Assembly (NCBI GenBank): GCA_945877405.1
Contig: CAMCSA010000006.1
Coordinates: forward strand, 1 to 63,911
Source: an uncultured Erysipelotrichaceae bacterium
Lineage (GTDB): Bacteria > Bacillota_I > Bacilli_A > Erysipelotrichales > Erysipelotrichaceae
DNA length: 63,911 nt
Direction of reading: 5' to 3'
Position numbers and translations under genes: made by a program. How positions within the stretch are numbered: position 1 is the first letter of the stretch; every line of letters begins with the position of its first letter. Of the stretch, positions 33,899 to 43,840 are shown in pieces. The notes beneath the pieces were generated by a model, which had not been told where the DNA came from, made no database searches, and worked only from the letters and a program-made list of their open reading frames with translations.

Positions 33899-34500
33899 TG
33901 ACGAATATCGCGGTCATGGTATCTGGTGGCGGAACAAACCTGCAGGCATTAATTGACGCACAGAAAGCAGGAAAGATTCCACATGGGCAGATCAGACTGG
34001 TCATCGCTTCCAATGACAGGGCATATGCACTGCAACGTGCAGAAAAGGAAAACATTCCTTCTGCTGTTATCCGTCATAAGGATTATCCTGTACAGGAAGA
34101 GTTTGATCAGAAGATTGTTGATACACTGCATGAATATCAGATTGATATGGTTGTACTGGCTGGATATCTGAGTATCCTTGGTCCGACAATGATCAGAGCC
34201 TATGAAGACCGTATTATCAATATTCATCCATCTTTGATTCCATCTTTCTGTGGCAAAGGTTTCTATGGCCTGAAAGTCCACGAAGAAGCACTGAAAAGAG
34301 GAGTCAAGGTAACAGGAGCTACTGTCCATCTGGTCAATGAAATACCGGATGGAGGAAGAATCCTCAAACAGAAGGCAGTGGAAGTCAAGGAAGGAGATAC
34401 TCCTGAAACACTGCAGAGAAGAGTCATGGAACAGGCGGAATGGATCCTGTTACCGGAAGCATGTGAAGAACTTGCAGAAAGGATAGCTGAAACAGAATGA
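33898..34500 (+). CDS. purN: Phosphoribosylglycinamide formyltransferase
   Basis: The folate-dependent GAR transformylase, 200 residues. AVMVSGGGTNLQALID, VIASNDRAYAL, GYLSILGPTMI, the catalytic INIHPSLIPSF(C)GKGFYGLKVHEEAL and GATVHLVNEIPDGG are all present. TGATG and ATGA overlaps on either side show tight coupling with purM and the next gene. Confidence 0.95.
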   Translation: MTNIAVMVSGGGTNLQALIDAQKAGKIPHGQIRLVIASNDRAYALQRAEKENIPSAVIRHKDYPVQEEFDQKIVDTLHEYQIDMVVLAGYLSILGPTMIRAYEDRIINIHPSLIPSFCGKGFYGLKVHEEALKRGVKVTGATVHLVNEIPDGGRILKQKAVEVKEGDTPETLQRRVMEQAEWILLPEACEELAERIAETE

Positions 34501-35195
34501 TCAATTTATGTGAATATCTGGCTGGAAATGAATACCCTGGACGTGGTATTGCGATCGGCCGTACACCATGTGGAAAAAATATCCGTGTTGCCTACTGGAT
34601 TATGGGCAGAAGTGAAAACTCAAGAAACAGAGTATTTGTTGAAGATGGCGAAGGCATCCGTACACAGGCATTTGATCCTTCAAAACTGGAAGATCCAAGT
34701 CTGATCATCTATGCGCCAGTCCGTGTGATTGATGGTAAGACAATCGTAACAAATGGTGATCAGACAGATACGGTATATGACTTTCTTAAGGAAGGAAAGA
34801 CAAGTGAAGAAGCACTGCGCACAAGAAAGTTTGAACCGGATGGACCGAACTGGACACCAAGAATCTCTGCTGTCATCAAGGGTGAAAGTGTACAGATGAG
34901 CATCCTCAAAAGTGAAGATGTTGAAGGTTCTTCCTGCATCCGTAACTTCTTTGAATATGAAAGCCTCAAGGCAGGAACAGGAAGATTCATTTCCACATAC
35001 AAGCATAACGGTAATCCGATTCCATCTTTTGAAGGTGAACCAATGGAATTTGAGATGGCATGTCAGCCATTTGATGAATGGTCTAATGACATCTGGAATG
35101 CATTGAACGGCGACAACAAGGTATCCCTGTTTACAAGAGTCATCAACATTGAAACAGGTGAACACAAATCCATGATTTTCAACAAGAACAACTGA
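34497..35195 (+). CDS. IMP cyclohydrolase, PurO-like family
   Basis: 232 residues matching the Ntn-fold IMP cyclohydrolase family (PurO type), which closes FAICAR to IMP in the last purine step. YLAGNEYPGRGIAIG, VAYWIMGRSENSRNRVF, LIIYAPVR and the C-terminal MAC...F.EW are characteristic. In most bacteria this activity is part of PurH; here PurH is replaced by this protein plus the separate transformylase downstream. The start overlaps the purN stop (ATGA). Confidence 0.85.
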   Translation: MINLCEYLAGNEYPGRGIAIGRTPCGKNIRVAYWIMGRSENSRNRVFVEDGEGIRTQAFDPSKLEDPSLIIYAPVRVIDGKTIVTNGDQTDTVYDFLKEGKTSEEALRTRKFEPDGPNWTPRISAVIKGESVQMSILKSEDVEGSSCIRNFFEYESLKAGTGRFISTYKHNGNPIPSFEGEPMEFEMACQPFDEWSNDIWNALNGDNKVSLFTRVINIETGEHKSMIFNKNN

Positions 35196-35205
35196 GGTAT
35201 ATACA

Positions 35206-36381
35206 ATGGCAAAGGAAATCGCACTAAAGTACGGATGTAATCCGAATCAGAAACCATCCCGCATCTATATGGAAAATGGCGAACTGCCTGTTACAGTTCT
35301 CAATGGCAGACCTGGATATATCAATTTTCTGGATGCACTGAACAGCTGGCAGCTGGTAAAGGAACTCAAGGAAGCTACAGGCATGCCTGCAGCTGCTTCC
35401 TTCAAGCATGTATCTCCAGCAGGTGCTGCTGTTGGCTCTCCACTCAGCGAAACAGAACGAAAGATCTACTTTGTAGATGATGAAAACCTGTCTGATATCG
35501 CATGTGCATATGTTCGTGCACGTGGTGCTGACCGTATGTCTTCCTATGGTGACTGGGCAGCTTTATCTGATATCTGCGACGCAGACACAGCAAGAATGAT
35601 CAAGAAAGAAGTATCCGATGGTGTCATCGCACCTGGCTATACAGAAGAAGCTCTTGAAATACTGAAACAGAAGAAAAACGGTAACTACAATGTTGTTCAG
35701 ATTGATCCTGACTATGTACCGGAAGAAATCGAAACAAAGCAGGTTTTCGGTATTACATTTGAACAGGGCAGAAACAATATTAAGATTGATGAATCTCTGT
35801 TTGAAAATATTGTAACGAAAAACCATGATCTGCCAGAGTCCGCAAAGCGTGATCTGATCATTGCACTGATTACTCTGAAGTATACACAGTCCAACTCTGT
35901 ATGTTATGCAAAGGATGGACAGGTGATCGGTGTTGGTGCAGGTCAGCAGTCCCGTGTTCACTGCGTCAGACTTGCTGGTAATAAGGCTGATAACTGGTGG
36001 CTCAGACAGTGCCCGAAGGTACTGGATCTGCCATTCAAGCCTGGTATCCGCAGAGCTGACCGTGATAATACAATCGATGTTTACATCTCTGATGAATGTG
36101 ATGATGTATTAAGAGATGGTACATGGGAAAACTTCTTTACAGAAAAGCCATCCGTATTCACACGTGAAGAAAGACGTGCATGGCTGGATACAATGAGCGG
36201 TGTTGCGCTTGGATCTGATGCGTTCTTCCCGTTTGGTGACAATATCGAAAGAGCACATAAGAGCGGCGTGGAATATATTTCTGAACCTGGTGGTTCCATC
36301 CGTGATGACAATGTTATTGAAACATGTGACAGATACAACATCACAATGGCATTCTCCGGTGTTCGTCTGTTCCACCATTAA
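35206..36381 (+). CDS. Stand-alone AICAR formyltransferase (PurH C-terminal-type)
   Basis: 391 residues. It transfers the formyl group from 10-formyl-THF to AICAR. The catalytic Lys-His is in ASFKHVSPAGAAVG; GVGAGQQSRVHC and SDAFFPFGDNIE follow, as in the C-terminal half of PurH. No IMP cyclohydrolase (MGS-like) domain is attached, and that activity is supplied by the PurO-like neighbour. GAGGT precedes ATG 35206. Confidence 0.92.
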   Translation: MAKEIALKYGCNPNQKPSRIYMENGELPVTVLNGRPGYINFLDALNSWQLVKELKEATGMPAAASFKHVSPAGAAVGSPLSETERKIYFVDDENLSDIACAYVRARGADRMSSYGDWAALSDICDADTARMIKKEVSDGVIAPGYTEEALEILKQKKNGNYNVVQIDPDYVPEEIETKQVFGITFEQGRNNIKIDESLFENIVTKNHDLPESAKRDLIIALITLKYTQSNSVCYAKDGQVIGVGAGQQSRVHCVRLAGNKADNWWLRQCPKVLDLPFKPGIRRADRDNTIDVYISDECDDVLRDGTWENFFTEKPSVFTREERRAWLDTMSGVALGSDAFFPFGDNIERAHKSGVEYISEPGGSIRDDNVIETCDRYNITMAFSGVRLFHH

Positions 36382-36402
36382 TCATTAAGAGGTTTCGCAT
36401 AT

Positions 36403-37665
36403 ATGAAGGTACTTGTTATCGGATCCGGTGGCAGAGAACATGCCGTCATCCGTAAATTAAAGGAAAACAGAGAAATTGATACAATCTGGTGTGCACCAGG
36501 GAATGGTGGTATTTCTGCAGATGCAGTCTGTGTTGATATCAAGGCAATGGACAAGGAAGGTCTTGTAGCATTCGCAAAGGAAAACAGTGTGGACTTCTGC
36601 GTCGTCACACCAGATGATCCGTTAGCTGCAGGAACTGTAGATGTCATGGAAGAAGCAGGTATTCCATGCTTTGGCCCACATGCCAATGCGGCAATCATTG
36701 AAGCATCCAAGGCTTTCTCAAAGGAGCTGATGAAGAAATACGGTATTCCAACAGCTTCGTATGAAATCTTTGACAATCCGGATTGTGCAAAGGAATATAT
36801 CAGAAAAACAGGTAAATACCCGGTTGTTGTAAAGGCGGATGGCCTTGCATTGGGCAAAGGGGTTCTGATCGCAACAGATGAAAACAGTGCGATGGATGCA
36901 GTAACGGAAATCATGGAAGATCATGCTTTCGGTGCTTCTGGCAATAAGGTAGTCGTGGAAGAATTCATGAGTGGCAAGGAAGTATCTGTACTTGCATTTA
37001 CAGATGGTAAGGTTGTCAAACCGATGATTTCCTCCATGGATCATAAGCGTGCAAATGATAATGATGAAGGCTTGAATACAGGTGGTATGGGAACGATTTC
37101 TCCATCCCCGTATTACACACCTGAAATTGCAGAAACATGCATGAAGACAATCTTCCAGCCGACAGTGGATGCACTGAATGCAGAAGGCAGGACATTCAAG
37201 GGATGTCTGTACTTTGGACTGATGCTGACACCAGAAGGTCCGAAGGTTGTGGAATATAACTGCCGTTTTGGTGATCCGGAAACACAGGTTGTATTACCGA
37301 TGCTGAAAAGTGACCTGTTTACAATCATGAAGGCATGCCATGATGGAACACTTGCTGATGTTGATGTAAAGTGGGCAGATGGTGCGTGTGCATGTGTCAT
37401 TGAAGCATCCGGCGGTTATCCACAGCATTATGAAAAGGGCTATGAGATTTCCGGCCTTGATGAAAATGGCCAGTATGAAGGTGTGACGGTATATCATGCT
37501 GGAACAAAGAAGGCAGATGGAAAGTATCTGACAAATGGTGGCCGTGTACTTGGTATCACAGCCACAGGAAAGGATCTGTCCGAAGCTCTTGAAAAGGCAT
37601 ATGCAGCTGTAGAACATATCACATTCAAGGATATGCACTACAGAACGGATATTGGTAGAAAGTGA
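36403..37665 (+). CDS. purD: Phosphoribosylamine--glycine ligase
   Basis: GAR synthetase, an ATP-grasp enzyme of 420 residues. The N-terminus MKVLVIGSGGREHAVIRKL, VKADGLALGKGV in the grasp domain, NTGGMGTISPSP and YNCRFGDPETQ are diagnostic. AGAGGT precedes ATG 36403. The stop lies 7 nt before the purL start. Confidence 0.96.
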   Translation: MKVLVIGSGGREHAVIRKLKENREIDTIWCAPGNGGISADAVCVDIKAMDKEGLVAFAKENSVDFCVVTPDDPLAAGTVDVMEEAGIPCFGPHANAAIIEASKAFSKELMKKYGIPTASYEIFDNPDCAKEYIRKTGKYPVVVKADGLALGKGVLIATDENSAMDAVTEIMEDHAFGASGNKVVVEEFMSGKEVSVLAFTDGKVVKPMISSMDHKRANDNDEGLNTGGMGTISPSPYYTPEIAETCMKTIFQPTVDALNAEGRTFKGCLYFGLMLTPEGPKVVEYNCRFGDPETQVVLPMLKSDLFTIMKACHDGTLADVDVKWADGACACVIEASGGYPQHYEKGYEISGLDENGQYEGVTVYHAGTKKADGKYLTNGGRVLGITATGKDLSEALEKAYAAVEHITFKDMHYRTDIGRK

Positions 37666-37672
37666 GATTGAA

Positions 37673-40600
37673 ATGACAGTATTTCGCTGCTTTGTAGAAA
37701 AGAAAAGACCGTTTGCGGTTGAAGCTAACGGTGTCAGAAATGAACTGACAAAGACACTGCTTCTTTCCGGTGTGGAAGATGTACGTGTCATCAACCGTTA
37801 TGATATTGAAAATATTGATGAGGAAGACTGGAACAATGCAGTCAGAAACATTCTTTCTGAACCACAGGTAGATGATGTGTATGAGGAAACTGCACCAGAA
37901 GAAGCCGAAAATGAATGGGTGCTTGCGGTGGAATATCTGCCTGGTCAGTTTGATCAGCGCGCAGATTCTGCTTCCCAGTGCATCCAGCTTTCCACAATGA
38001 AACAAAGACCGGTTGTACGCACAGCCCGTCTGTATTACATCAAGGGCACATTATCGGATGAAGACAAGGCAAAGATCAGAAAGACACTGATCAACCCGGT
38101 GGAAGCTCGTCAGGCGAAGCTTGAAAAGCCTGCAACCATTCAGGAAACATATGAAAAGCCGGAACTTCCGGAAGTGTTGAATGGGTTCACATCTTTAGAT
38201 GAAGCAGGGCTGAAAGCATTCCTTGCGGATCATGGTCTTGCGATGGATCTTGCGGATATCACATTCCTGCAGGGATATTTCCGTGATGAAGAAAAGCGTG
38301 ATCCAAGAATCACAGAAATCAAGGTCATTGATACATACTGGAGTGATCACTGCCGTCATACAACATTCAATACGATCCTGGAAAACATCAGCATTGAAGA
38401 TGAAGATGTAAAGGAAATGTATGATAACTATCTGGAATACAGAAAGGTCATCTATGCAGGTCGTAAGGAAAAACCTGTCACTTTGATGGATCTTGGTACA
38501 ATTGGTGCAAAGATTCTCAAAAAGGCAGGAAAGCTCAATGATCTGGATGAATCTGAAGAAATCAATGCATGTTCTGTCAAGATTAAGGTTGATGTGGATG
38601 GTGAAGAGCAGGACTGGCTGCTGATGTTCAAGAATGAAACACATAACCATCCAACAGAAATTGAACCGTTTGGTGGTGCAGCGACATGTCTTGGTGGTGC
38701 CATCCGTGACCCACTGTCCGGTCGTTCCTATGTCTATCAGGCAATGCGCGTAACTGGTGCCGCAGATCCTCTGACACCGATTGAAGATACACTGGAAGGC
38801 AAGCTGCCACAGTCCAAGATTGTAACTACAGCTGCACAGGGCTATTCTTCCTATGGTAACCAGATCGGTCTTGCGACAGGCCATGTTACGGAAATCTATC
38901 ATCCAGGCTACGTTGCCAAGAGAATGGAAGTCGGTGGTGTCATCGCTGCTGCTCCAAGTGATAACGTAGTCCGTGAAGTTCCACAGCCAGGAGATATTGT
39001 CATCCTGTTAGGTGGCAGAACCGGAAGAGATGGATGCGGTGGTGCAACTGGTTCTTCCAAGTCCCATAACGTGGAATCTTTGTCCAAGGATGGTGCAGAA
39101 GTTCAGAAAGGTAATGCTCCTGAAGAAAGAAAACTCCAGCGACTGTTCCGTAACCCGGCTGCGACAAAACTGATCAAACGATGCAATGACTTCGGTGCCG
39201 GCGGTGTTTCCGTTGCGATTGGTGAACTTGCGGATGGTCTGCATATTGACCTCAATAAGGTTCCGAAGAAATATGAAGGTCTGGATGGAACAGAACTGGC
39301 TATTTCTGAGTCCCAGGAAAGAATGGCAGTTGTTGTGGCAAAGGAAGATGTGGAAAAATTCCAGGCACTGGCTGCAGAAGAAAATCTGGAATCTACAGTT
39401 GTTGCGGAAGTAACGGAAGATCCACGTATGGTCATGGTTCTGGATGGAACGGAAATTGTCAACATCTCAAGAGAGTTCCTGAATACAAACGGTGCAAAGC
39501 GCTATGCGGATGCCCATATCGGTGCATTTGAAAAGAAAGCAGTGGAAGCTGACGACAGAACATTCGGGCAGAAGATGAATGCTCTGGCAGAAGATCTGAA
39601 CATCTGTTCTCAGAAAGGCCTTGTGGAAAGATTTGACTCCACAATCGGAGCAGGTACTGTTCTGATGCCGTTCGGTGGTAAGACACAGCTGACACCTGCA
39701 CAGGCAATGGCTGCTAAGATTCCGGTACTGGATGGTGAAACAGACACAGCATCCATCATGTCATGGGGCTTTGATCCATATGAAATGGAAGCAAATCCAT
39801 TCATTGGTGCACAGGAATCCGTTATCTCCGCATTAGCGAAGATTGTTGCGGCTGGTGGTTCAGCAAAGCATGCATGGATGTCCTTCCAGGAATACTTCGG
39901 ACATATGTATACGGATCCAAATCGTTGGGGATTACCTTTAGGTGCATTACTTGGTGCACTCAAGGCACAGGTGGAACTGGAAACAGCCGCCATTGGTGGT
40001 AAGGACTCCATGTCCGGTACATTTGAAAACATTGATGTACCACCAACTTTGGTAGCATTTGCAGTGTCTACTGCCAAGGCAAGCAAGGTTGTATCTCCAG
40101 AATGGAAGAAGGCAGGCAATACAGTATATGTTGTCAAGCCTGTCTACGACTGCCATGGCCAGCCGGATTATCAGTCCATCCGTGATACATTCGCTCTTGT
40201 GGAAAAACTGATTGCGGAGGGAAAGGTTGCTTCAGTATGGACACTTTCCAATGGTGGTATTGCGGAAGGTATTCTCAAGTGTTCACTTGGTAATCAGATC
40301 GGTATCCGCCTTGCGGAAGGAACAGATCTCAACAGCCTGTTTGACAAGTGCTATGGTGGATTCATGATTGAATCTGCTGAAACATTGGATCTGCCTGTTC
40401 TTGGTACATTACAGGAAAGATTCAAGATCAGAACGGATGAAGGTTCTGTTTGTCTGCACTGCCTGCAGAAGAAATATGAAGCAAAGCTTCAGCCGGTATA
40501 TCCATATACGGATGTCAATCCGGAAACAGAGATTGCACCGATCAGCTATGAAACAGACAAGGTTGCGCATGCTTCCTATACAGTCGAAAAACCACATGTA

Positions 40601-41389
40601 CTGATTCCTGTATTCCCTGGAACAAACTGTGAATGGGATACAGCCCGTGCATTTGAAAGAGCTGGTGGTGAAGCTGAAATCTTCGTCATCCGTAATCTGT
40701 CCAGCAGTGATATTGAAGAAAGCGCAAAAGCATTTGCAGAAAGAATTGCGCATTCTCAGATCATTGCGATTCCTGGTGGTTTCTCTGGTGGTGATGAACC
40801 AGAAGGTTCTGCTAAATTCATTACTGCTTTCTTCCGTAATCCACAGGTCAAGGCTGCAGTGACACAGCTGCTGGATGAAAGAGAAGGTCTGATGTGTGGT
40901 ATCTGTAACGGATTCCAGGCGCTGATCAAGCTTGGTCTAGTTCCTTATGGAAAGATCATCGATACAGATGAACACTGCCCGACTCTGACATTCAATACAA
41001 TCGGCAGACATCAGTCCATGATCGTCCGTACAAGAGTTGCTTCCAACAAGTCTCCATGGTTACGTTATGCCAAGGTTGGAGAAATCCACAATGTTGCGAT
41101 TTCTCATGGTGAAGGCAGATTCGTCTGTGAAGAAGATCTGTTACAGCAGTTGATTGAAAATGGTCAGGTAGCTGAACAGTATGTCGATCTGGAAGGAAAT
41201 CCGACAAGTGATGTCCGTTTCAATCCGAATAACTCCGTCATGGCAATCGAAGGCATTACTTCTGCAGATGGCAGAATCTTTGGTAAGATGGGCCATTCTG
41301 AACGTAGCGGAGATGACATGTATGTCAACATTCCGGATCAGAATCTGCAGGACTGCATCTTCAAGGGTGCAATTGATTACTTCAGATAA
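37673..41389 (+). CDS. purL: Phosphoribosylformylglycinamidine synthase, single-chain large form
   Basis: 1238 residues. The N-terminal PurS-like domain (about 1-165) is followed by two AIR-synthetase-like halves (THNHPTEIEPFGGAATCLGGAIRDP; LTPAQAMAAKIP) and a C-terminal glutamine amidotransferase with GICNGFQ (nucleophile Cys) and catalytic ISHGEGRF. Many Bacillota use separate PurS, PurQ and PurL; this is the fused form. ATG 37673 was chosen because it follows the purD stop closely; a TTG 21 nt upstream is an in-frame alternative inside purD. Last gene of the cluster. Confidence 0.95.
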   Translation: MTVFRCFVEKKRPFAVEANGVRNELTKTLLLSGVEDVRVINRYDIENIDEEDWNNAVRNILSEPQVDDVYEETAPEEAENEWVLAVEYLPGQFDQRADSASQCIQLSTMKQRPVVRTARLYYIKGTLSDEDKAKIRKTLINPVEARQAKLEKPATIQETYEKPELPEVLNGFTSLDEAGLKAFLADHGLAMDLADITFLQGYFRDEEKRDPRITEIKVIDTYWSDHCRHTTFNTILENISIEDEDVKEMYDNYLEYRKVIYAGRKEKPVTLMDLGTIGAKILKKAGKLNDLDESEEINACSVKIKVDVDGEEQDWLLMFKNETHNHPTEIEPFGGAATCLGGAIRDPLSGRSYVYQAMRVTGAADPLTPIEDTLEGKLPQSKIVTTAAQGYSSYGNQIGLATGHVTEIYHPGYVAKRMEVGGVIAAAPSDNVVREVPQPGDIVILLGGRTGRDGCGGATGSSKSHNVESLSKDGAEVQKGNAPEERKLQRLFRNPAATKLIKRCNDFGAGGVSVAIGELADGLHIDLNKVPKKYEGLDGTELAISESQERMAVVVAKEDVEKFQALAAEENLESTVVAEVTEDPRMVMVLDGTEIVNISREFLNTNGAKRYADAHIGAFEKKAVEADDRTFGQKMNALAEDLNICSQKGLVERFDSTIGAGTVLMPFGGKTQLTPAQAMAAKIPVLDGETDTASIMSWGFDPYEMEANPFIGAQESVISALAKIVAAGGSAKHAWMSFQEYFGHMYTDPNRWGLPLGALLGALKAQVELETAAIGGKDSMSGTFENIDVPPTLVAFAVSTAKASKVVSPEWKKAGNTVYVVKPVYDCHGQPDYQSIRDTFALVEKLIAEGKVASVWTLSNGGIAEGILKCSLGNQIGIRLAEGTDLNSLFDKCYGGFMIESAETLDLPVLGTLQERFKIRTDEGSVCLHCLQKKYEAKLQPVYPYTDVNPETEIAPISYETDKVAHASYTVEKPHVLIPVFPGTNCEWDTARAFERAGGEAEIFVIRNLSSSDIEESAKAFAERIAHSQIIAIPGGFSGGDEPEGSAKFITAFFRNPQVKAAVTQLLDEREGLMCGICNGFQALIKLGLVPYGKIIDTDEHCPTLTFNTIGRHQSMIVRTRVASNKSPWLRYAKVGEIHNVAISHGEGRFVCEEDLLQQLIENGQVAEQYVDLEGNPTSDVRFNPNNSVMAIEGITSADGRIFGKMGHSERSGDDMYVNIPDQNLQDCIFKGAIDYFR

Positions 41390-41401
41390 TCATCTCAAAC
41401 T

Positions 41402-41433
41402 AGGCTCTGTGTGTAATGCACAGGGCTTTTGTA
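41402..41433 (+). terminator. Terminator of the purine cluster
   Basis: GCTCTGTG / CACAGGGC (8 bp, one G-T), then TTTTG. Confidence 0.85.
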
Positions 41434-41969
41434 TTGAATTGTTATGCAACGATAATAGAAGTGAGCAGTATATTTCAGAAGTTCAAAGTGCTGATAATAC
41501 ATCCTTGATGTCATATTGGATACAGATGGACTGTCTGTAGATTTCCGATGGTACATACGCTTCGCTGGAGTTGATACATACATATACAGCATTCGGGTTA
41601 TCATGAGTCATCTGCCAGAATGGCGTGTTGTGCAGTATGATAATAGACAGTGAAGGTATTTATGGTATGGAAGAAAAAAAGACTTCCGGCGTTTCTGGTG
41701 GAAACAACACTGGCATGGATTGTTAATTAGTACAGAAGTATGTACATCATATGTGTACATTTATGTGAAATACCGGTTCGATAATCATCTGCATGGGATT
41801 GTTCTGTTGTCTGTGGAAAATGATGAAAACATGCATAAAACAGCCATTTATGAAAAGAAATAAGCTGTTTTCAATGATGTGATGCAAAAAATGAGAAATC
41901 ATAAAAAACTTTGAAATCTGATGTGCAATGTATATGTAATAATAGGAATGACAGGACACTTCTATTATT
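41434..41969. other. Gene-free stretch between purL and the WYL regulator
   Basis: No gene was recognised. A short frame near 41662 could encode a hydrophobic peptide (MVWKKKRLPAFLVETTLAW), but it has no good ribosome site. An inverted repeat ATGTACA/TGTACAT lies at 41740-41760. AAAACAGC/GCTGTTTT at 41837-41871 could be a weak bidirectional terminator. Confidence 0.4.
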
Positions 41970-42950
41970 ATGGGCAATAACTTCAAGAAACACGCTGAAC
42001 TTCTGATTCTCGATTTCCTGATCCATGAAGCAGATGAGAATCATCCGGCCTCCCGACCGACTGTACTGAAATACATCAAAGATGTCTATGATGTGAATAT
42101 GGATCGCAGGACATTTTATGCAGGATTGGATGCATTGCGGGCACAGGGAGCTGAAATTTCCACATACGAAGATAACCACAAAGGGTATTATCTGAAGAAA
42201 AGACAGTTTACAGAAGAAGAGGTCATGTTATTGTGCATGGCAGTTCATAACTGTGACTTTATTCCGATGCGTCTTTCAAACAGGCTGATCCATCGTCTGA
42301 CTGCTACGCAGAGTCGCTTTTTCCAGGAAAGGTATGATGACAGTATTTTTCAAATGAATCCATTACGTGGTGAAGCAAAAACTGCAGTCATTGCTTTGGA
42401 AGTCATTACGCAAGCAATCCGTGAAAAACGGAATATCCGGTTTTATTACCGCAACTATAACTTCATGGAGAGACTGAATCTTCGGATGGGCAGGAAAATA
42501 CTGGATGTCAATCCGCTGTATATCATGTATCGTTATGGGAATCCATATCTTGTCGGGGAATATTCCAGGTCACAACAGCCATGTTGTTTTCCACTGGAAA
42601 GAATTGCCGGCATCAGTATTGGGGATAAAACCTTTAAACCACGCAGACACCATCTATATCCACAACCATGCATCATGGATCATACATCCTTGATACCGGT
42701 GGATCAGGCAGTGGGAATTAGAGCATGTGCAGATATGGAAATACTGGATCAGATTGTGGAAAGTTTCGGCAGAGAACTGGACATGGAAACAATGGATCCG
42801 CAGCATGTCATCCTGCATTTCAGAACAACGGTTGAGGATGCAGTAAATATCGGGGAAAGATTCATTGAACACATGGAAATTATGGAACCGCAGGATATCC
42901 GCATGCAGATCAGAGAAAGAGTTGTGGCTGCTGTGAAAAAATATGAGTGA
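41970..42950 (+). CDS. WYL-domain transcriptional regulator
   Basis: 326 residues. An N-terminal winged helix (LLILDFLIHEADENHPASRPTVLKYI...DRRTFYAGLDAL) is followed by a WYL domain (IREKRNIRFYYRNYNFM..., VNPLYIMYRYGNPYLVGEY, RIAGISIGDKTF) and a WYL C-terminal extension. Such proteins sense a small ligand or nucleic acid and control stress or defence genes. The ribosome site is weak. It is transcribed toward, but terminated before, the small membrane protein. Confidence 0.85.
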   Translation: MGNNFKKHAELLILDFLIHEADENHPASRPTVLKYIKDVYDVNMDRRTFYAGLDALRAQGAEISTYEDNHKGYYLKKRQFTEEEVMLLCMAVHNCDFIPMRLSNRLIHRLTATQSRFFQERYDDSIFQMNPLRGEAKTAVIALEVITQAIREKRNIRFYYRNYNFMERLNLRMGRKILDVNPLYIMYRYGNPYLVGEYSRSQQPCCFPLERIAGISIGDKTFKPRRHHLYPQPCIMDHTSLIPVDQAVGIRACADMEILDQIVESFGRELDMETMDPQHVILHFRTTVEDAVNIGERFIEHMEIMEPQDIRMQIRERVVAAVKKYE

Positions 42951-42977
42951 ATCGCACATTATCACGTGCGATTTTTT
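42950..42977 (+). terminator. Terminator of the WYL gene
   Basis: AATCGCAC / GTGCGATT, 8-nt loop, then TTTT; it overlaps the stop codon. Confidence 0.85.
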
Positions 42978-43000
42978 GTTACAATGGAGGCATGATCAAC

Positions 43001-43300
43001 ATGAACTCCCGTAAATTCACATTTCGTCTGTATACGATTCTGCTGCTGTGCATCTGTATCTGTACAGGGCTTTTCTATCTGATGGTGACAGGAAAGGCGG
43101 AAACGGATGAAAAAGTGGAAGCGGGACTGAGTTCTCCACCACTTTCAGCTTTTCAGGATCTGCCGATGAAATCGCAGGAATCACCTGTGATTACCGGTGA
43201 TGAGTTGGATGAAAATGGAAAGCAGGAAGAACCTCATCTTCCTTCTGCTGTTGTGGATACAATGGTTCAGGGAAACATGGAAACAGAAAAGGATTGGTGA
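43001..43300 (+). CDS. Small single-pass membrane or secreted protein
   Basis: 99 residues, family unknown. A basic N-terminus (MNSRKFTFR), one hydrophobic helix (LYTILLLCICICTGLFYLMV) and an acidic, Pro/Ser-rich tail suggest an N-terminal membrane anchor with an outside tail. ATG 43001 is 10 nt from GGAGG; an upstream in-frame ATG at 42992 is only 1 nt from it. The MarR gene begins 6 nt after its stop, so they are co-transcribed. Confidence 0.65.
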   Translation: MNSRKFTFRLYTILLLCICICTGLFYLMVTGKAETDEKVEAGLSSPPLSAFQDLPMKSQESPVITGDELDENGKQEEPHLPSAVVDTMVQGNMETEKDW

Positions 43301-43306
43301 AGATGC

Positions 43307-43717
43307 ATGCAGGATGATCTGTATTTTTCAATGAAGGTTGCAGAACTGTATCGTTGTTTTAAGGAACAGATGAGCCATCTGGACCAGAGTATTCCATATA
43401 CGGTAAGGCAGATCTGTCTGTATGTGCAGGAGCATTCCGGATGCTGCCAGGAAGATATTGCCAGAGAGTTGGTGATGGATAAAAGCCAGCTTGCAAGAAA
43501 TGTGAGGAAGGCACAGCAGATGGGACTGTTAGAAAGAAGTGTGAGTCCGATTGATAATCGCAGAGCAGAGCTTTACCTTTGTGAAAAGGGGAAAGCATGC
43601 AATCGGGAAACGGTTTCAGCAATTCACTCATGGCAGCAGGCTGTTATGAAAGATATGACGATATCGGAAAAAAGACAGCTTATATATCTGCTGGAAAGAC
43701 TGCATGTTGATTTGTGA
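43307..43717 (+). CDS. MarR-family transcriptional regulator
   Basis: 136 residues. The winged helix reads SIPYTVRQICLYVQEHSGCCQEDIARELVMDKSQLARNVRKAQQMGLLERSVSPIDNRRAELYLCEKG, with the DxR wing motif (PIDNRR). It is a likely ligand-responsive repressor. It sits just upstream of the PTS genes and after the small membrane protein; its targets are unknown. Confidence 0.88.
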   Translation: MQDDLYFSMKVAELYRCFKEQMSHLDQSIPYTVRQICLYVQEHSGCCQEDIARELVMDKSQLARNVRKAQQMGLLERSVSPIDNRRAELYLCEKGKACNRETVSAIHSWQQAVMKDMTISEKRQLIYLLERLHVDL

Positions 43718-43758
43718 AGGAATTCATTTTCTTTTCACGAAACCGCTATCAAAAGTCA

Positions 43759-43787
43759 TTGAAAAGATTGTGCATTTGTTTTAAACT
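43759..43787 (+). promoter_or_regulatory. Promoter of the PTS genes
   Basis: TTGAAA (43759-43764), 17-bp spacer, TAAACT (43782-43787). Confidence 0.5.
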
Positions 43788-43840
43788 TAAGACATAGAGT
43801 TAGAAAGTAACTCAGGAAAAGAAAGAAGGAAATAATCATT

